A stretch of 64,000 bases of DNA, from positions 2,418,001 to 2,482,000 of the forward strand of contig JBBELK010000620.1 of assembly GCA_037783545.1 (NCBI GenBank), read 5' to 3'. Position 1 is the stretch's first letter, and every line of letters begins with the position of its first letter. Shown piece after piece: positions 21,329 to 33,249 of the stretch. The notes beneath the pieces are model-generated. The model searched no databases. It saw only the letters and a list, made by a program, of their open reading frames with translations, and was not told the origin of the DNA. The stretch is from Henricia sp. BOLD:AAB3569. Its lineage: Eukaryota; Echinodermata; Asteroidea; Spinulosida; Echinasteridae. A program made the position numbers and the translations under genes.

Positions 21329-21720
21329 GTGAGTTGTGCTCGAGCATTTAAGTCAGCTGCACCCGCTTTGTGGAACCAACTGGCAGTCGAAATTTGTTAT
21401 GGCCTTCAAGGCCAAATTAAAGACTCATCTTTTTCAAGTTGCATTCTCCTAAGTTTGTTTATCGTGTTCTGTCGTTTTATACGATTGGATGATTGTTTAT
21501 GTTGTTTTGCAGTTTTTTCTAATCGTGCGTTGTTTTCTCGTTATTGCCGATGTCTTGGTGTTATTGTACTGTGTTTAATGGTCTTTTTTGTTCATTGGTA
21601 TCTTGTAATAGTTGGTCTTTTAAACTATTATTTGTATTGTAGATCCCAGTTTTAATTGTATACAATCTTATTTGTTATGCGCATCTGAACATATATGAAA
21701 TTTGCGCAATATAAATGTAA
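21329..21720 (+). pseudogene. LINE reverse-transcriptase C-terminus, frameshifted, with tail
   Basis: The plus frame ARAFKSAAPALWNQLAVEI, then in another frame FKAKLKTHLFQVAFS and a stop, is the conserved C-terminal tail of LINE polyproteins of the CR1/L2 kind (AFxxAAPxLWNxLP ... FKxxLKTHLF). A frameshift near 21400 breaks it. About 270 bp of 3'UTR follow, ending gaaatttgcgcaatataaatg. It is a 5'-truncated dead copy. Confidence 0.7.
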
Positions 21721-21737
21721 AAACTACGGATGCTAGG

Positions 21738-22118
21738 ATAGGGCGACAATTTGTGTGTAAAAAAGGTATATTAGGGCGACACGTTCAATAGGACATTTTG
21801 GTGTCGCCCTATTATTATTTTTTTTAAAAATCATTTTTTAAAGTCAAAAACCATTTTTTTTAAATCGAGAACCATTTTTATTAGGTCTAGAACTGTCTCT
21901 CTTAGGTCTGTGACCATCTTTGGAAGCTTTGGGTAGAAAAATAAGGTGTCATTTTGAGTGGTTCTTGCCGAAATTTTTTATTAGGTGTGGAACCATCTTT
22001 GGAACCTCAGGTTTACAGAAATTTGGTGTCCAATCGATGTCTTTTAGCCGAAATTTCGGTGGTAGTTTGGTAAAGTCTTACCGGCGGGTCGCCCCTTTGC
22101 GGCATTAAGAGATATTAA

Positions 22119-22150
<32 letters not shown>
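21738..22150. repeat. degenerate repeats and (ATT)n microsatellite
   Basis: Several agggcgaca words, then degenerate attaggtctagaaccat-type units at about 21840-22005, and an ATT microsatellite at 22112-22150. Confidence 0.6.
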
Positions 22151-22151
<1 letters not shown>

Positions 22152-22199
22152 ATATGTGAGTTGTGCAAATATGCAAGTTTAATTTTTCTTAATGATTCC

Positions 22200-22397
22200 A
22201 CACAAGACTATGCCTACGTGCTCAAGAATGTCCCCTCCGTGATGAAGTCCTTGGTTGTCATAGACACTGTTTACAATGCAGGATGCTGCAATGAAGACCT
22301 TGCAGGTGAAGACGATGCCATTTGCATCATTATCTGGGAAATGTCAGGCACTTACGAGGATTTGTCCCTCGATGATGATAAATTCAAATTCCAGTGA
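22200..22397 (+). CDS. exon-like segment with stop codon
   Basis: After a plausible acceptor (ttccacacaag), a phase-1 frame of about 65 codons reads YAYVLKNVPSVMKSLVVID, then TVYNAGCCNEDLAGEDDAI, and ends DLSLDDDKFKFQ with TGA at 22395-22397. Codon use is GC-rich at third positions, unlike the AT-rich surroundings, and the product is acidic. I do not recognise it. It would be a terminal exon of a plus-strand gene nested in gene B's intron, or a relic. Confidence 0.4.
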   Translation, partial: TQDYAYVLKNVPSVMKSLVVIDTVYNAGCCNEDLAGEDDAICIIIWEMSGTYEDLSLDDDKFKFQ

Positions 22398-23465
22398 GAC
22401 TAGTCAGCACATACATAGCATTTAGATATGGCACATAATTACATAGAGTGAAGCTATTGCACACTAGGGTGTTGTAAATAACCCAACAAACTTAAAATGT
22501 GATGTTAAAACACTCCCCCAAATTCATATGTAGTAAGTGTATTAAATTACAGATGTTAAATTTCTAATTCTAAGGACGGGTGGTTCTTGGGCACACTTGG
22601 ATTTAGGTATGAAGTAAATGCACAATAATTGCATTTAGAATTCTTTCTCTATTACATAATTACGACAGGTCAATCAGGTTTTTGGGGAAAAAATATGAAA
22701 ATTTCATAGTCAAATATAATTGCGCCCTCTCCTTTTGTTCCGTCATACTTCAAGTACAGAATAGTGCCGTGCCTTAACATTTGATAGGGCAGTTTCACGG
22801 TGTCGGACGTACATTTTTTATACTTTGACAGGCTGTATTCATAAAGCTACAATTTAAAAGTGGATTGTCAATCCATTAACAGACAAGTGGTAGTTAGTAC
22901 AATGATTTAGTAAAAACAACTAGCCCCAACAAATCTTTGTTGTCCTAGAAATACCATAAAAATATCAATTTCTCTGCGTACGTCCGTCACCATGGTATTT
23001 GAGCCCTATACCTGGTTGAGCACTGTGTATTTTACATGTAACACTTTTCGTAGAATTACCATGCATTGTTAGACTCAGCTTTGGTCTGGTTTCAGATGTG
23101 TGTGATCATTGTTCATCGTAATTAAACAAGTGATGCAACAAATAGTCAATGGACTTATCGATGATCACACACATATTGCGTTTTTGATGCAAAGTTTCTC
23201 TCCCGATCGACCCTGCTCTGTGACCGAGTCACAGATCCCGTGGCTTGGTTACTCCGATACAGTTGAATGCTATAATGCTGGATTTTAAAGATTTTCTGAA
23301 GCATTGCTGGCTGCATCCATGTATACATGTAGATGAAACTTCTGCAGACGTTTCTTCTGATTTATGTTATGCCCTTATTCCAGATGTTCCAACTGATATA
23401 TTTGGTCTTTAAGAATGATAATATTGACCAAGACGTATAATATGAAGATGTAGAGGCGTACTCAC
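22398..23465. other. unassigned gene B intron sequence
   Basis: About 1.07 kb. A gtgtgatcat / atgatcacac inverted pair lies at 23100-23170; nothing else stands out. Confidence 0.35.
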
Positions 23466-23516
23466 CCTGACTTTGTGTGTCTGTTTGATGCCAAGATGAG
23501 GCAAACTTCGTTGTGA
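23466..23516 (-). CDS. gene B, exon 5
   Basis: A 51-bp exon with a long pyrimidine tract and acceptor (tt...gaatttctgcag) and donor AGG|GTGAGT. Phase 0 reads SQRSLPHLGIKQTHKVR, a basic segment, and matches the phase-0 end of exon 4 (34442-34519). Splice signals on both sides are strong. No domain is recognised. Confidence 0.6.
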
Positions 23517-23628
23517 CTGCAGAAATTCAAAGTGAATATAAAAGAGAAATGTTATTACAAGAACTGTCAATGATTCTGCTAAAGGGGTTATCCTCATAAA
23601 AAATTACTGAATAAAATTAATAATAATA

Positions 23629-24203
23629 GACCGATCCAGTAAGCTCCGCCCATTTTGGAATTGACCAATCACAGCCTCAGGTTGAGGTAACCAAAAAGTG
23701 GATCTCCATTTTGGTTACCCGAGTCCTCAAAATTGAGTGCACAGAGCTACGGCGAAATGCAGCACGAGTGACGCAAAAACACCATAAACATCATTTTTAT
23801 CAGCGCAGAGGACCCTAGCCGGTTTAAAACAGATTGTATAAGACTTTCCTAACCTACTTTTAATCCCTTCATAAATGTGTTTTTGTGTAAACGGGAAAAA
23901 CTCACCAAAATTAGCTTGTCGTTTTGCTATGTTGTGCGTTCACTGCGTTCTAGATGTGTGTCGAGATGTTTTTGTTCGAACATATACATATTGCAGGCGT
24001 GTTGTACGTGCACGCACACGACCGGATATTTAAGTGCACATTTTGCTTTCGAGCGTGCAGTTTCTGTGTGCGTGTGCGTGTTTCAATACGCGCTGACCAG
24101 GACGCTGACGCACTGCACGGCCACGCAACTCTACTGCACGTGCCTCACATGCGTTTCATGTTGCTAGGCAATTTCTAAATGGGCGGAGCTTACTGGATCG
24201 GTC
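23629..24203. mobile_element. TA-GACCGATCC MITE (copy 1)
   Basis: Ends GACCGATCCAGTAAGCTCCG flanked by TA on both sides bound 575 bp; copy 2 is at 31743-32303 and a diverged relative spans about 37440-38075. TA duplications point to a Tc1/mariner-type transposase, inferred only from the target. Confidence 0.85.
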
Positions 24204-24478
24204 TATTGTTCTAGTTATTGACCGTTTTGTTCAATTCAGGAACAAATCCCATTATTGTGAGGGAAGGGTTACATCAATGAAGAATATTATGCCAGATTTT
24301 AGAAAAATTACAATGTGGAGAGGTTATCTACATGTAGAGATGATAATCTTGAGGCCAACTCAATAAATATGGGATGATTTGGATTTGAAATGTAATTGTA
24401 TCTATCATCCAAAAACATCATTAAAAAACTACATTCAATGAGCACTCAAACAAAATCTAATAACTGACAGATGTACTG

Positions 24479-24625
24479 TATAGAGCTTCTGCACCGGAGG
24501 CCATGACAGAGGGCAGGTTTTCTTATTTAAATGATGTAACAATAGAACCACAGAACACCTACTCGTGCATGACACATGGTGACAATGTGACTGCCCATGT
24601 CATGGCCGCTGTGCAAAGGCTCTAT
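24479..24625. mobile_element. short TA-flanked MITE (copy 2)
   Basis: Related to 18695-18838: same ggcaggttttcttatttaaa body and TATAGAGC ... GCTCTATA ends. Confidence 0.65.
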
Positions 24626-24673
24626 AGAATATTGAAAGTTGCTAAAATTTATGCCAAAGTCAAATCCACATAG

Positions 24674-25074
24674 GGGTAATTCCCAAAATTAGGGGTCCAA
24701 AAGTGTGACATGCTTTTAAAGATTTCCAAGTGTTTTTAATGATTGAAAGTGGTTTCCCAGTAGAAAATGTAGATATGGCACCAAGGTTAATGCACACTCA
24801 TTCTACAGCCAATTTTCATTGGCGTAGGTAACCCGGGACACCAAACTCCTATCCAATACCATGAACAAATTATAAGCCTTTATGGTCTTTTGTTTTGAAT
24901 ATTTTTCAGGAATCAGAAAACAAAATATTGAAAAAAATGATGCTGCCCCCTATAATCACAGGCCACAGTCCATTACAGAGAATTTGTGGTCATAAGTGGT
25001 GATTTTTGAAGCAGAGAGTGTCGTATGTAACTGGGACACCAAACATTTTGGACCCCAAATTTTGTGTATGACCC
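24674..25074. mobile_element. GGGTAATTCCC MITE (copy 2)
   Basis: Same family and orientation as 146-550, with an extra ~40 bp near 24850 and a decayed right end. Confidence 0.75.
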
Positions 25075-25600
25075 ATAGATATAACAACTTTAAACTGATG
25101 AAAAACAGAGGTATTTGTTGTGCAGCAAAAGTTTACACTTTATTCAACATAAACTTAAACGTCTGCATAAAGAACAAAAAAGTCACTGGGATCAAAATAG
25201 TTACCACTGCATTGACTCCCTAATTAGCCCCCAAAAATACGGAAACACCTCCAAAGGAAACATACATGTACAGGCTAAAGAAAAAACATACAGGCTAAAA
25301 AAAAGAGCGCAACTTTAAAATGGTCAAGAAACTAACACGTGTCAGAAGAGGGCAGCATAACAGAAGAAAATGTTGGAATCGACTTTTTAAAAAAATGACA
25401 AGTGCTGCATCTGAAGTTGCTAAAGGCTGCCCTCTGTTGTTTAAAACTTGACAGGAAGGTTTTGTCACTGGTGTAAATTTGACACAGGATTCCCATGCTA
25501 TTATTGAACAATAAAACTTGGGGGAAAAAGGCACAAAATGACCTCAGAAAGGAGATTAAATGTCTTTGTGTGGACTTTTTGATGTATTTCTGTTTTTTAG

Positions 25601-25714
25601 ACTTTCATGATATGTCTCATGTCCGAGTTATAACCAGGGACTTTAGCAACAAAACTGTGCTAAAATATCAACATTTTCACCAAGTTGAAAAGAAATTAGT
25701 ATCAGAAATCTTAG
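25601..25714 (+). CDS. exon-like segment, phase 1-1
   Basis: A good acceptor (tgtatttctgttttttag) and donor (TTAG|GTTAGT) bound 114 bp. Only phase 1 is open: FHDMSHVRVITRDFSNKTV, then LKYQHFHQVEKKLVSEIL. The product is hydrophilic with a helical end. Phase is compatible with the exon-like segment at 33250-33333. It lies antisense within gene B's intron and no family is recognised. Confidence 0.4.
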
Positions 25715-25858
25715 GTTAGTCAGATCAGCTCCCATCTGTCATAAGAATCAGCTCATACCCCATGTGAATACCCCTCTTACTCTTCCCTTCCCCCACACCC
25801 ACCCCTTTTGCCGGAAGTTTAATATGCCACTGTATACACTCAGACTTTAGGCGTGTTC

Positions 25859-26541
25859 CCATTGGACTTCTTTTTCCGCGCCCTCGCGGGAACTTTCCGC
25901 GACTCCCTGTAAACATTCCTTCCTGTAAATCTCCTGTGCGTTCCCACTTACCATATAATTTACACGACGCAAGTGGAAAATTTAGCTACTCGGCTGGCCA
26001 TATGTGAATTGAGGGCGTGGTTTACATAACCTTTGACCTAACAGGATGTTCGACATGCCATGCGATACACATATTGGCGCGAAATTATTAATTGTGTGCA
26101 TGCTGCACGAAACCCAATCAAATTTCGAACAACTTCGATTAAACTTGCCATTATATTTGCGAAGAAAAGAGCATGAAAAAACATGTGCGTACGTGTATAC
26201 AGGGCCCGTACATAATAACCATAATTTGTTCGCGCAATGTGTGGTGGGATTGCACGATGCAGGAAGTGACGTCATCCATTTGGCATTTTACACAGCGGCA
26301 GCGGTAGTTCTACAGGGCGGCGCTTTCCCATTGGACTTTTCGAGGGCCTTGTAAACCTCCCGCGGTTGAGCAGAAAGTTTCCGCGGCCTCTCTCGCCCTG
26401 TACGTTTTACACATGTACATCGTGGTCGCGGTAACTTTACAGGGACGCTAATTCTCCGTGCGTCCCCATTGGACTAAATTTTGTTACTCTCCCGCACAAC
26501 CACGGGAGTTTAACCAAAAATAGTCCAATGGGAACACCACT
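25859..26541. mobile_element. CCCATTGGAC Harbinger-like element (copy 1)
   Basis: Ends AGGCGTGTTCCCATTGGAC and AGTGGTGTTCCCATTGGAC, flanked by TTT on both sides. Arms hold tttccgcg, gtaactttacaggg and cgcgggaa words. 683 bp. Further copies: 30625-31016 (short), 33429-34072, 42060-42947 and 43960-44379; duplications TTA, AAA and TTT confirm a 3-bp A/T target. Confidence 0.9.
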
Positions 26542-26969
26542 TTTAACGCATGTGTTTTCAAGAAACTATCTCTCAAAGGTTTTGGACTCATGCAGGATTC
26601 ACAGATGTGCCCATATTATAACCATTGGCAAAATCTGAAAGCAGTGTTAGAATTTTTGACTTTTACGACTTGAAAATGTCCAACATCCATCCCGGCAACA
26701 ACTCGTATTGATTGCTTTCGATGACGTAAACATCCGAATTTGTCTGGTGGCCAACAGTCACACGCGTACACGCGCGCGCCAATAGACGCACATGAACACG
26801 TGTAGGAAATACTCACCAGCGTATTTTCATTCGAAGATGTCGCACGCGGGCGTTGTGATACGTTCAAATTATTGAGCATGCACTCGGCTTGTAAAAACGA
26901 AAGTGCTTTTACTTGATCGCGATGTGTAGCCTGAAGAAATGCGTTTTTATTTTTCTCGATACAACAGCC

Positions 26970-27006
26970 ATGGCGCAACAACATAAAGCTAGTTCAAGCA
27001 ACAGTG
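26970..27006 (+). CDS. possible first coding exon
   Basis: An ATG in strong context (cagccATGg) begins MAQQHKASSSNS and reaches an excellent donor, GTG|GTAAGT, in phase 1. The 300 bp upstream are CpG-rich, like a promoter. A compatible phase-1 exon is at 33250-33333 and another candidate at 39099. No homology is recognised. Shortness makes a chance match possible. Confidence 0.35.
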
Positions 27007-27012
27007 GTAAGT

Positions 27013-28681
27013 GCAACCAATGCGCTTTTTTTGCTCTTTTTGCCGGTTATTGCCGGTTATTGAAAAAAGCCCACCAAAATGGTGGATGGAAGGGGTGACG
27101 TCACCGGAAAGCAATCAATTGAATCTCCAAAAGATGTTTACAACCAAAAGATGTTTAGAGATTGTCAGCATTTACGTAGAATTCATTTGTTGTGTGCAAC
27201 AACATCAGTGGAAAACAGATCCACTGAGATAATTTGCTAGCTGTCAACAGAGATTTCTCTGGACATTTCCAAGGCCGTTTACTTTGTAACGCTGCGGGGG
27301 CCGTAACTTGATGTGAAGACAGCCAGTTTATTAACGCAGTGATTCAGATCATTTCCTGCTTTCTTAAGACTCGAGACACACAAGGGGGCAGGCCGGTTGA
27401 GTCAGGTGACTTCGGGAATCCAGCAAACTTTCCAACTTTCTATTAATGTCTCACTTGGGCGAGGCATCTCTTGTCCATACATGTTAGCGTTCAAAACACA
27501 GACACTATTACCAGCTGTTTGGCAGGGGGAAAACAAATCATGCTATTTCTATGAAACGTACTGAGCTGGGTTGGGCGAAAATTCCCTGAAAGTGTCCAAC
27601 CCAACACGATAGAGGTGAATATGAGGTTCTCCAACTTTTAGGAAGCATAGCAAAAATTCCTCTGCAGGTTAAAGGGACACGTACACCGGCTTTGTTGGGC
27701 TATTTTGGGCTCGAAATAGACCCATACATTATTCTGAAGCGCTTTCGAGAGTAAATCAGATATATCCTGAAAAGACGCCGTCAAATTTGGCCGTTTTTGA
27801 AAAATTCAAGTCTGGTTCTGAAAAGTCACGTGGTCTTGTGAGTTAGTTGTATTTCCAGCCGTATAAAAGTTTCTTACTGCAGAACTGCACCAAATTCAAA
27901 TCTGATTTCCCCCAATATTTATAAGTAATTGACAAAAGAGAGACTATTTATACAGGTATGAAACAAAGTTAAACATAAGTATGAAAATTCGAACATCAAT
28001 GTTTGTTTTGAGAGTCCAGAGAACGGGAGCGAGCGCGTGCTACGGCAGGCTACCGTGGAGTGTAGGATATTTGCCCCGCGCAGCACGGCAAATAGCCTAA
28101 GTGCACACACGGCCGGGTGTTTGCTCCGGTGTACGTTCGTGAAGAAAAAACATGATGCCAACTCCTTAAATAAAAACAGAAATTCCTATTCGGTCGTCCG
28201 GGCTGTCCAGTGAAATCGTGAGCAGAAAATTGGAGATATCCCGAGTAGGAGAAGAGCGAATCGTTTGTGACAAAGTCGTGAGGCTTGCGCGTAGCTGCAA
28301 TGGCTGGTAAAGCGTATAACTCGTCTTTTGACCGTTTTTGTTAATTTTGCACTTCTTTAGTAAATTACAGGATATTTTGGTGATCTTTTTTCACAACGAC
28401 CATCAAAAAAGTATTGTCAATGCTGCTACATCACTAAATCATGTAAACAGTAGGCCGGTGTGTAACTTTAATCTTATTTTATGGTGTATAGCAATGTCTT
28501 CATCCTCACAAGTTTCTAGGGTGCCATTATAGTACTTTTGGGGATTCTCTGATTTCAATAAATCCAATAATAAAATATTTAGGGCAAATTAAAAGACTTT
28601 CAAATTAAAAAACTTGGACTTGAAAGATTCTTTCAAAAGGCTGGAAATAGAAATATTTTGGACAGGATACTAAACTATAAA
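27013..28681. other. unassigned, CpG-containing sequence
   Basis: About 1.7 kb that appears single-copy within the window. It begins as the putative intron after 27006. No secure exon is seen. Confidence 0.35.
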
Positions 28682-29564
28682 CGTGTTTCTATTGAAGATC
28701 CGGAATTTTACCGGTAAACCCATTTACCAGTAACATGCCGGTAAACAGCGGGCAACGCAAAGTTTCCACTGAGCCGCTCTATCCAGAAAATAGCCGAGCC
28801 TGCTGGCCTTCCATTACGCTTCGTTGATTTGTCGGGTAAAGGTCACATGCAGGGGTCAAGTATGTGCATTGGATCAGTCATTGTGCGGTCAAATGTTTAC
28901 ATTTTCTCCCCCTGTATGCGCACTCGGGCGGAACGGTGCATGTTTCTATTGCCGCTTACCGGATAAATTCCCCGGCATTTTTCTTCCTCGAGAAGGAAAA
29001 TTGCCAGGGAAAATCCTCCACGCCATTTAACGGAAAATAGCGGATAAGACCTGTTTCTACTGAGCACATTTTCCGTCTTTTCTGGCATTATCCGGTAAAT
29101 AGGTCTCAATGCATAGTTCCGACCTGTCAATCAAGCCGAACCCCCCGACCAATCAGAACAGAGCTAGCAGACGGTGCCCACAAAGGTCAAAGTGATGCAA
29201 TCATCACACAGTCACGCGATTTTCTGCCCATACAGTTTGTATGCTGTATGCGCCAGTGACCGGGTGATTTTTTGTTTCAATGTCGGGCGATTCGCTGTTC
29301 AAAGGTAGGAAAGCACATTTTTATGAATATACATGTATGTCATCCCTGCATTACTAGCCCTTCGCTCAGTGTGCGCTACGGTAACTGTCGACCCTAAAAC
29401 ATAAATACCTTTGAGTTTTCTCCAATGAATCTGTGCTTTCCATGCCGAGTCCCGTTGCTTTGTGCGTTGTGTCGCCTTTTTTTGCGATGGCTTGTGAGCG
29501 CATAGCAACAATATCTAAGGGGCAGGGTTAACTAGGCAATCTCGGAACTATGCATAGAAACACG
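28682..29564. mobile_element. element with GTGTTTCTATTG ends and CCGGTAA arrays
   Basis: Left end CGTGTTTCTATTG and right end AGAAACACG, with ccggtaaa, tttaccgg and ggaaaat units between. Its right end is split by the element at 29111-29553; removing that restores CAATAGAAACACG, the exact complement of the left end. Confidence 0.75.
29111..29553. mobile_element. GCATAGTTCCGA element (copy 2), nested
   Basis: Inverted copy of 2270-2714, flanked by AT on both sides (29109-29110, 29554-29555), inserted nine bases from the right end of the 28682 element. Confidence 0.88.
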
Positions 29565-29967
29565 CATTATGATTTTGAATCACTAAACAAGTCAACACAC
29601 TGACCACATTTACTAACCGCTGGACCAAATTCACCAAATTCTATCCTAATGCATTATCAGGAATATCAATGATTGATCACAGAATGTGGCAGGCAATGTG
29701 TAAGCTTAGGGCATGATGATTAAGGTAAAGGTATAACCAGCTTCCTCTTTTAATTGTCAGGCGACAGGTGGATGTCATGTCAACAGGTGGATGCCATCTC
29801 AATTACATGTAACTCAAGCAAAGAGGCATAAGAGACCTACCTATTCTTTTTCCACAACCTACATGTACCAGCAATTTCCAAGGAAAGAATTAAGTAATTC
29901 ATCATGACTTCAGACCTTTGTACTAAACATATGTGGCCCGCTCTGGAAAAAGGTAGTATATATTGTG

Positions 29968-30140
29968 TAGGCTAGGTCGAGTTTTTGCGACCATAAGTAG
30001 AAATCTGTGGCGGATACACGCTCATTAAAATACAAAAACACAATGGAAATTCCTGGCAGTGCCCAGATACCGCCTGGAATGTCCGTGCTCCGCCTGGAAT
30101 TTCCATTGTGTTTTGGTATTTCAACCTAGCCTGTGCGACT
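29968..30140. repeat. palindromic repeat with CGCCTGGAAT units (copy 1)
   Basis: Inverted arms (aaacacaatggaaattcc ... ggaatttccattgtgtttt) around cgcctggaatgtc units. A fuller copy is at 41609-41880. Confidence 0.65.
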
Positions 30141-30143
30141 TAA

Positions 30144-30622
30144 AGCCTAGCGTACATCGACATTGCAACTTGAAGCAACTCAACTGATCAGTTGCTGTCG
30201 ATGTGTGCGTAGCACGCACATCGACAGAAACGGATTAGTTCCGCAACTAGCGGCAACTGGGAGCATCCAGCTATATCTACATTTCCAGAGCGCGCACATC
30301 GACACGGCAACTCGGTAAAGCGCAGAGTGCATTGCCCTTGCAACTGAAAGCAACTGTCGATGTGCGGGCACGTGATCAAATGCACGCGAGCAACTGGCAG
30401 CAACTAGTTGCAAGTACGCGTACATCACCGCAACTGGGTACAACTAGTTGCAAGAAAGTAGAACATGAGCAACTCGCGGCAACTGGGATTTTTTCAGTTG
30501 CCAGTATAGTTGCAAGTGCACGTACATCAACCTTTTTGAGCAACTGATCAGTTGCTCCCAGTTGCTGGAAACACCAGTTGCCACTAGTTGCTTCCAGTTG
30601 CAAGGTCGATGTACGCTAGGCT
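30144..30622. mobile_element. Harbinger-like element with GCAACTG arrays
   Basis: Perfect ends AGCCTAGCGTACATCGAC flanked by TAA on both sides. The 479 bp are almost wholly built of gcaactg / cagttgc units with catcgaca words. The right TAA overlaps the duplication of the next element (30625-31016). Confidence 0.9.
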
Positions 30623-30624
30623 TA

Positions 30625-31016
30625 AGGCATGTTCCCATTGGACTTTCTTTTCCGCTGCCTCAGGGAAAGTTACCGCGACCTTCGGTAACATTCGGTAATA
30701 ATCTTCCCACGCGTTTCCATTTGCAATTGCTTTCAGTGCCCATGCGGAAAGCTGCCGCGACCTTGCAGTAAACCTTTGCCGTGCAGGCCCATAGTTTACT
30801 GCAGGGTCGTGTTAATTTTACATGTTCCCATTGGACTTTCCGAGGGCCCTGAGCGGAAAGTTTCCACGGCCTCTCTCGCCCCGTCAGTTTTACATCGTGG
30901 TCGCGGTAACTTTACAGGGACGCTAATTCTCCGTGCAGCCCCATTGGACTTAATTTTGTTATGCTCCCGCACAACCACGGGAGATTTACCCAAAAAATTC
31001 CAATGGGAACATCACT
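30625..31016. mobile_element. CCCATTGGAC element (short copy)
   Basis: Ends AGGCATGTTCCCATTGG and AGTGATGTTCCCATTGG with TTA on both sides (30622-30624, 31017-31019). 392 bp, an internally deleted member of the family at 25859. Confidence 0.88.
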
Positions 31017-31019
31017 TTA

Positions 31020-31740
31020 TACTACCTTTTTTTCAGAGCGAGTCACATATTCCTCACAAAATATTAAATTTTCTCGCTCTTAAATTTGGGTTTTTCCATT
31101 AAATCTGCACTTACTGATGCTATATGAGTAATTTTAAAAATTTCTGATGAACTTCTCAACTGTTACTATTTTCAAAATACCTCTTCTCATAATCTTATAA
31201 AAAACCAATATTTTGCACTCCTACCTTATTTTTGGATGCTCTTGTGGACTTGCCGGACTTCTTAGGCCGTTTAACAAACATTACAAACATATTTAAAGCC
31301 ATGGCTTGCGGTTGCTAAGTTTCTTTTCTCTTGTACAGGAAATGCTGCTTACTTGTTGACGCAACTCGACAAAATGTCAGCAAAAACAGAACCTGGGACA
31401 CAGTTCATTGATTTGCCAACAGTTGCACAGTGACTCCCCAACATGCAAATAAGTCAGCACTGATTGGCCAATAAGTTGAGGCTAAGAGGAAGCCGATTGG
31501 TAGATGAGTCAATAAGGATTACTTCATTGTACTGCAGTGACTTCAAGAAACAGCCAGATCTATACATGTATAGAAAGCTTATTTACTCAGGCTACAATGC
31601 AAGCAGTTTTTTGCAATTTAATTTAATTCAATGATGCTGAAGGAAAAATGAAAGGAAAGTCCAGACAAAACTATATTCCAATCCAGGCACTAATTTACAT
31701 AAGATAATATTCAAGTTTATGTATTGGAGAACCCCTGAAA
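31020..31740. other. unassigned gene B intron sequence
   Basis: About 720 bp with no clear element boundary or exon. Confidence 0.35.
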
Positions 31741-31742
31741 TA

Positions 31743-32303
31743 GACCGATCCAGTAAGCTCCGTCCATTTAGAAATTGCCTAGCAACATGAAACACATGTG
31801 AGGCACATGTGCAGTAAAGTCGCGTGGCCGTGCCGTGCGTCAGCGTCCGCGCCCTGGTCAGCGCGTATTGAAACACGCACATGCACACAGAAACTGCACG
31901 CTCGAAGGCAAAATGTGCACTTAAGTATCCGGTCGTGTGCGTGCACGTACTACACGCCTGCAATATGCGTAACGCGCGTTATCGAACAAAAACATCTCGA
32001 CATCACACATCTAGAACGCAGTGAATGTGAGTTTTTCCCGTTTACACAAAAACACATTTATGAAGGGATTAAAAGTAGGTTAGGATAGTTTTATACAATC
32101 CGTTTTAAACCGGCTAGGGTCCTCTGCGCTGATAAAAATGATGTTTATGGTGCTTTTGCGTCACTCGTGCTGCATTTCGCCGTAGCTCTGTGCACACAAA
32201 TTTGAGGACTCGGGTAACCAAAATGGAGATCAACTTTTTGGTTACCTGAACCTGAGGCTGTGATTGGTCAATTCCAAAAAGGGCGGAGCTTACTAGATCG
32301 GTC
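31743..32303. mobile_element. TA-GACCGATCC MITE (copy 2)
   Basis: Inverted copy of 23629-24203, flanked by TA on both sides; similar over its full length. Confidence 0.88.
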
Positions 32304-32335
32304 TATTATCAATAAACTCAGACTAGTCAATGGTA

Positions 32336-32640
32336 CTGTGGCCGAGTGGTTTAGTCACCGACTCGCAATCACAGGTGAAAACTTGGGGTTGCGGGTTCGA
32401 AACTCGCCCCAGCTGGGGTACCTGTGCCCTTGAGCAAGGCACTTAATGACACTTGCTCCATCCTTCGGAAGGGATGTAAAGCCGTTGGTCCAGTGTGTTA
32501 GGTAATGCATTTTAAAGATCCCAGAGCATTCTTTCGTGAAGAGCAAGGGGATCTCCGGTGTCTCTGGCCTTTTCTAATTCACCATGGGTTTCCCTATTAA
32601 TAATAAACAACCAACCCAATAAGTGAAAACAAACAATACT
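32336..32640 (+). mobile_element. tRNA-derived SINE (copy 1)
   Basis: A Leu/Ser-tRNA-like head (tgtggccgagtggtttagtc ... ggttcgaaactcg) with pol III A and B boxes is followed by the body cccttgagcaaggcactta. This body is shared with 55990-56165, 63855-64000 and, inverted, 53150-54440. Confidence 0.75.
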
Positions 32641-32659
32641 GCAGCACCAAAAATTGAAG

Positions 32660-32945
32660 CCTAAAATTAGTAAGGGGCCCTCCAAAGTTGTCAACATTTT
32701 AACATTTCTACAGAGCATACTATTTTTCAAGAACACCCCCGGACCGGACCACCCAGCCCCCACCCCCCCGCCCCCCACACAAACCCGAAATATTACATAT
32801 CAACATTTTTTGTCACTACCGGTACCATTAAATGTCAACATTTTACAATACATGTAAAGTCCTATGCAGTCCACGACCCCCGCCCCCTCCCCTTCCTACA
32901 ATTTGCATAACCGTGAAAATATTAACAACTTTGGACAACCCCTAA
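32660..32945. mobile_element. GGGGCCCTCCAAAGTTGTCAAC repeat
   Basis: Inverted ends (ccaaagttgtcaacatttt ... aacaactttgga) around C-rich sequence. Related to 62421-62843 and fragments near 36395 and 38085-38215. Confidence 0.6.
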
Positions 32946-33249
32946 GGCTACATGTAGTTCCAAATTCACAAAGCAGTTTGGTAGAAAACACTGCTAAATC
33001 ACTGAAAAGTTATGCATAAATGGGTTACCAGCTAAAATCCCATGTCATATGTATTGGTCTTGAATGGTACTGCCAATGTTTGCAGAGATTTGACTGGCAG
33101 ATGAATCAGCCAAGATGATTGGTCGGGAGCCTCAGAGGTTTACATGTACCAAGGGACCCTGACTTCATCAAAGCCCCACACATTCCTGAATCACCAAATG
33201 TTGTATAAATTTCAATTTCTTTGACACATTCTTCCTGTTTGTTTTTTAG

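Noticed and set aside
30144..30622. Possible CRISPR-like or satellite array of GCAACTG units
   Set aside because: Spacing is irregular, orientation alternates, and the block is bounded by transposon ends with TAA duplications.
31628..32088. ORFs of about 100 codons on both strands, similar to those at 23877-24178
   Set aside because: They are the interior of the TA-GACCGATCC MITE read in different frames.
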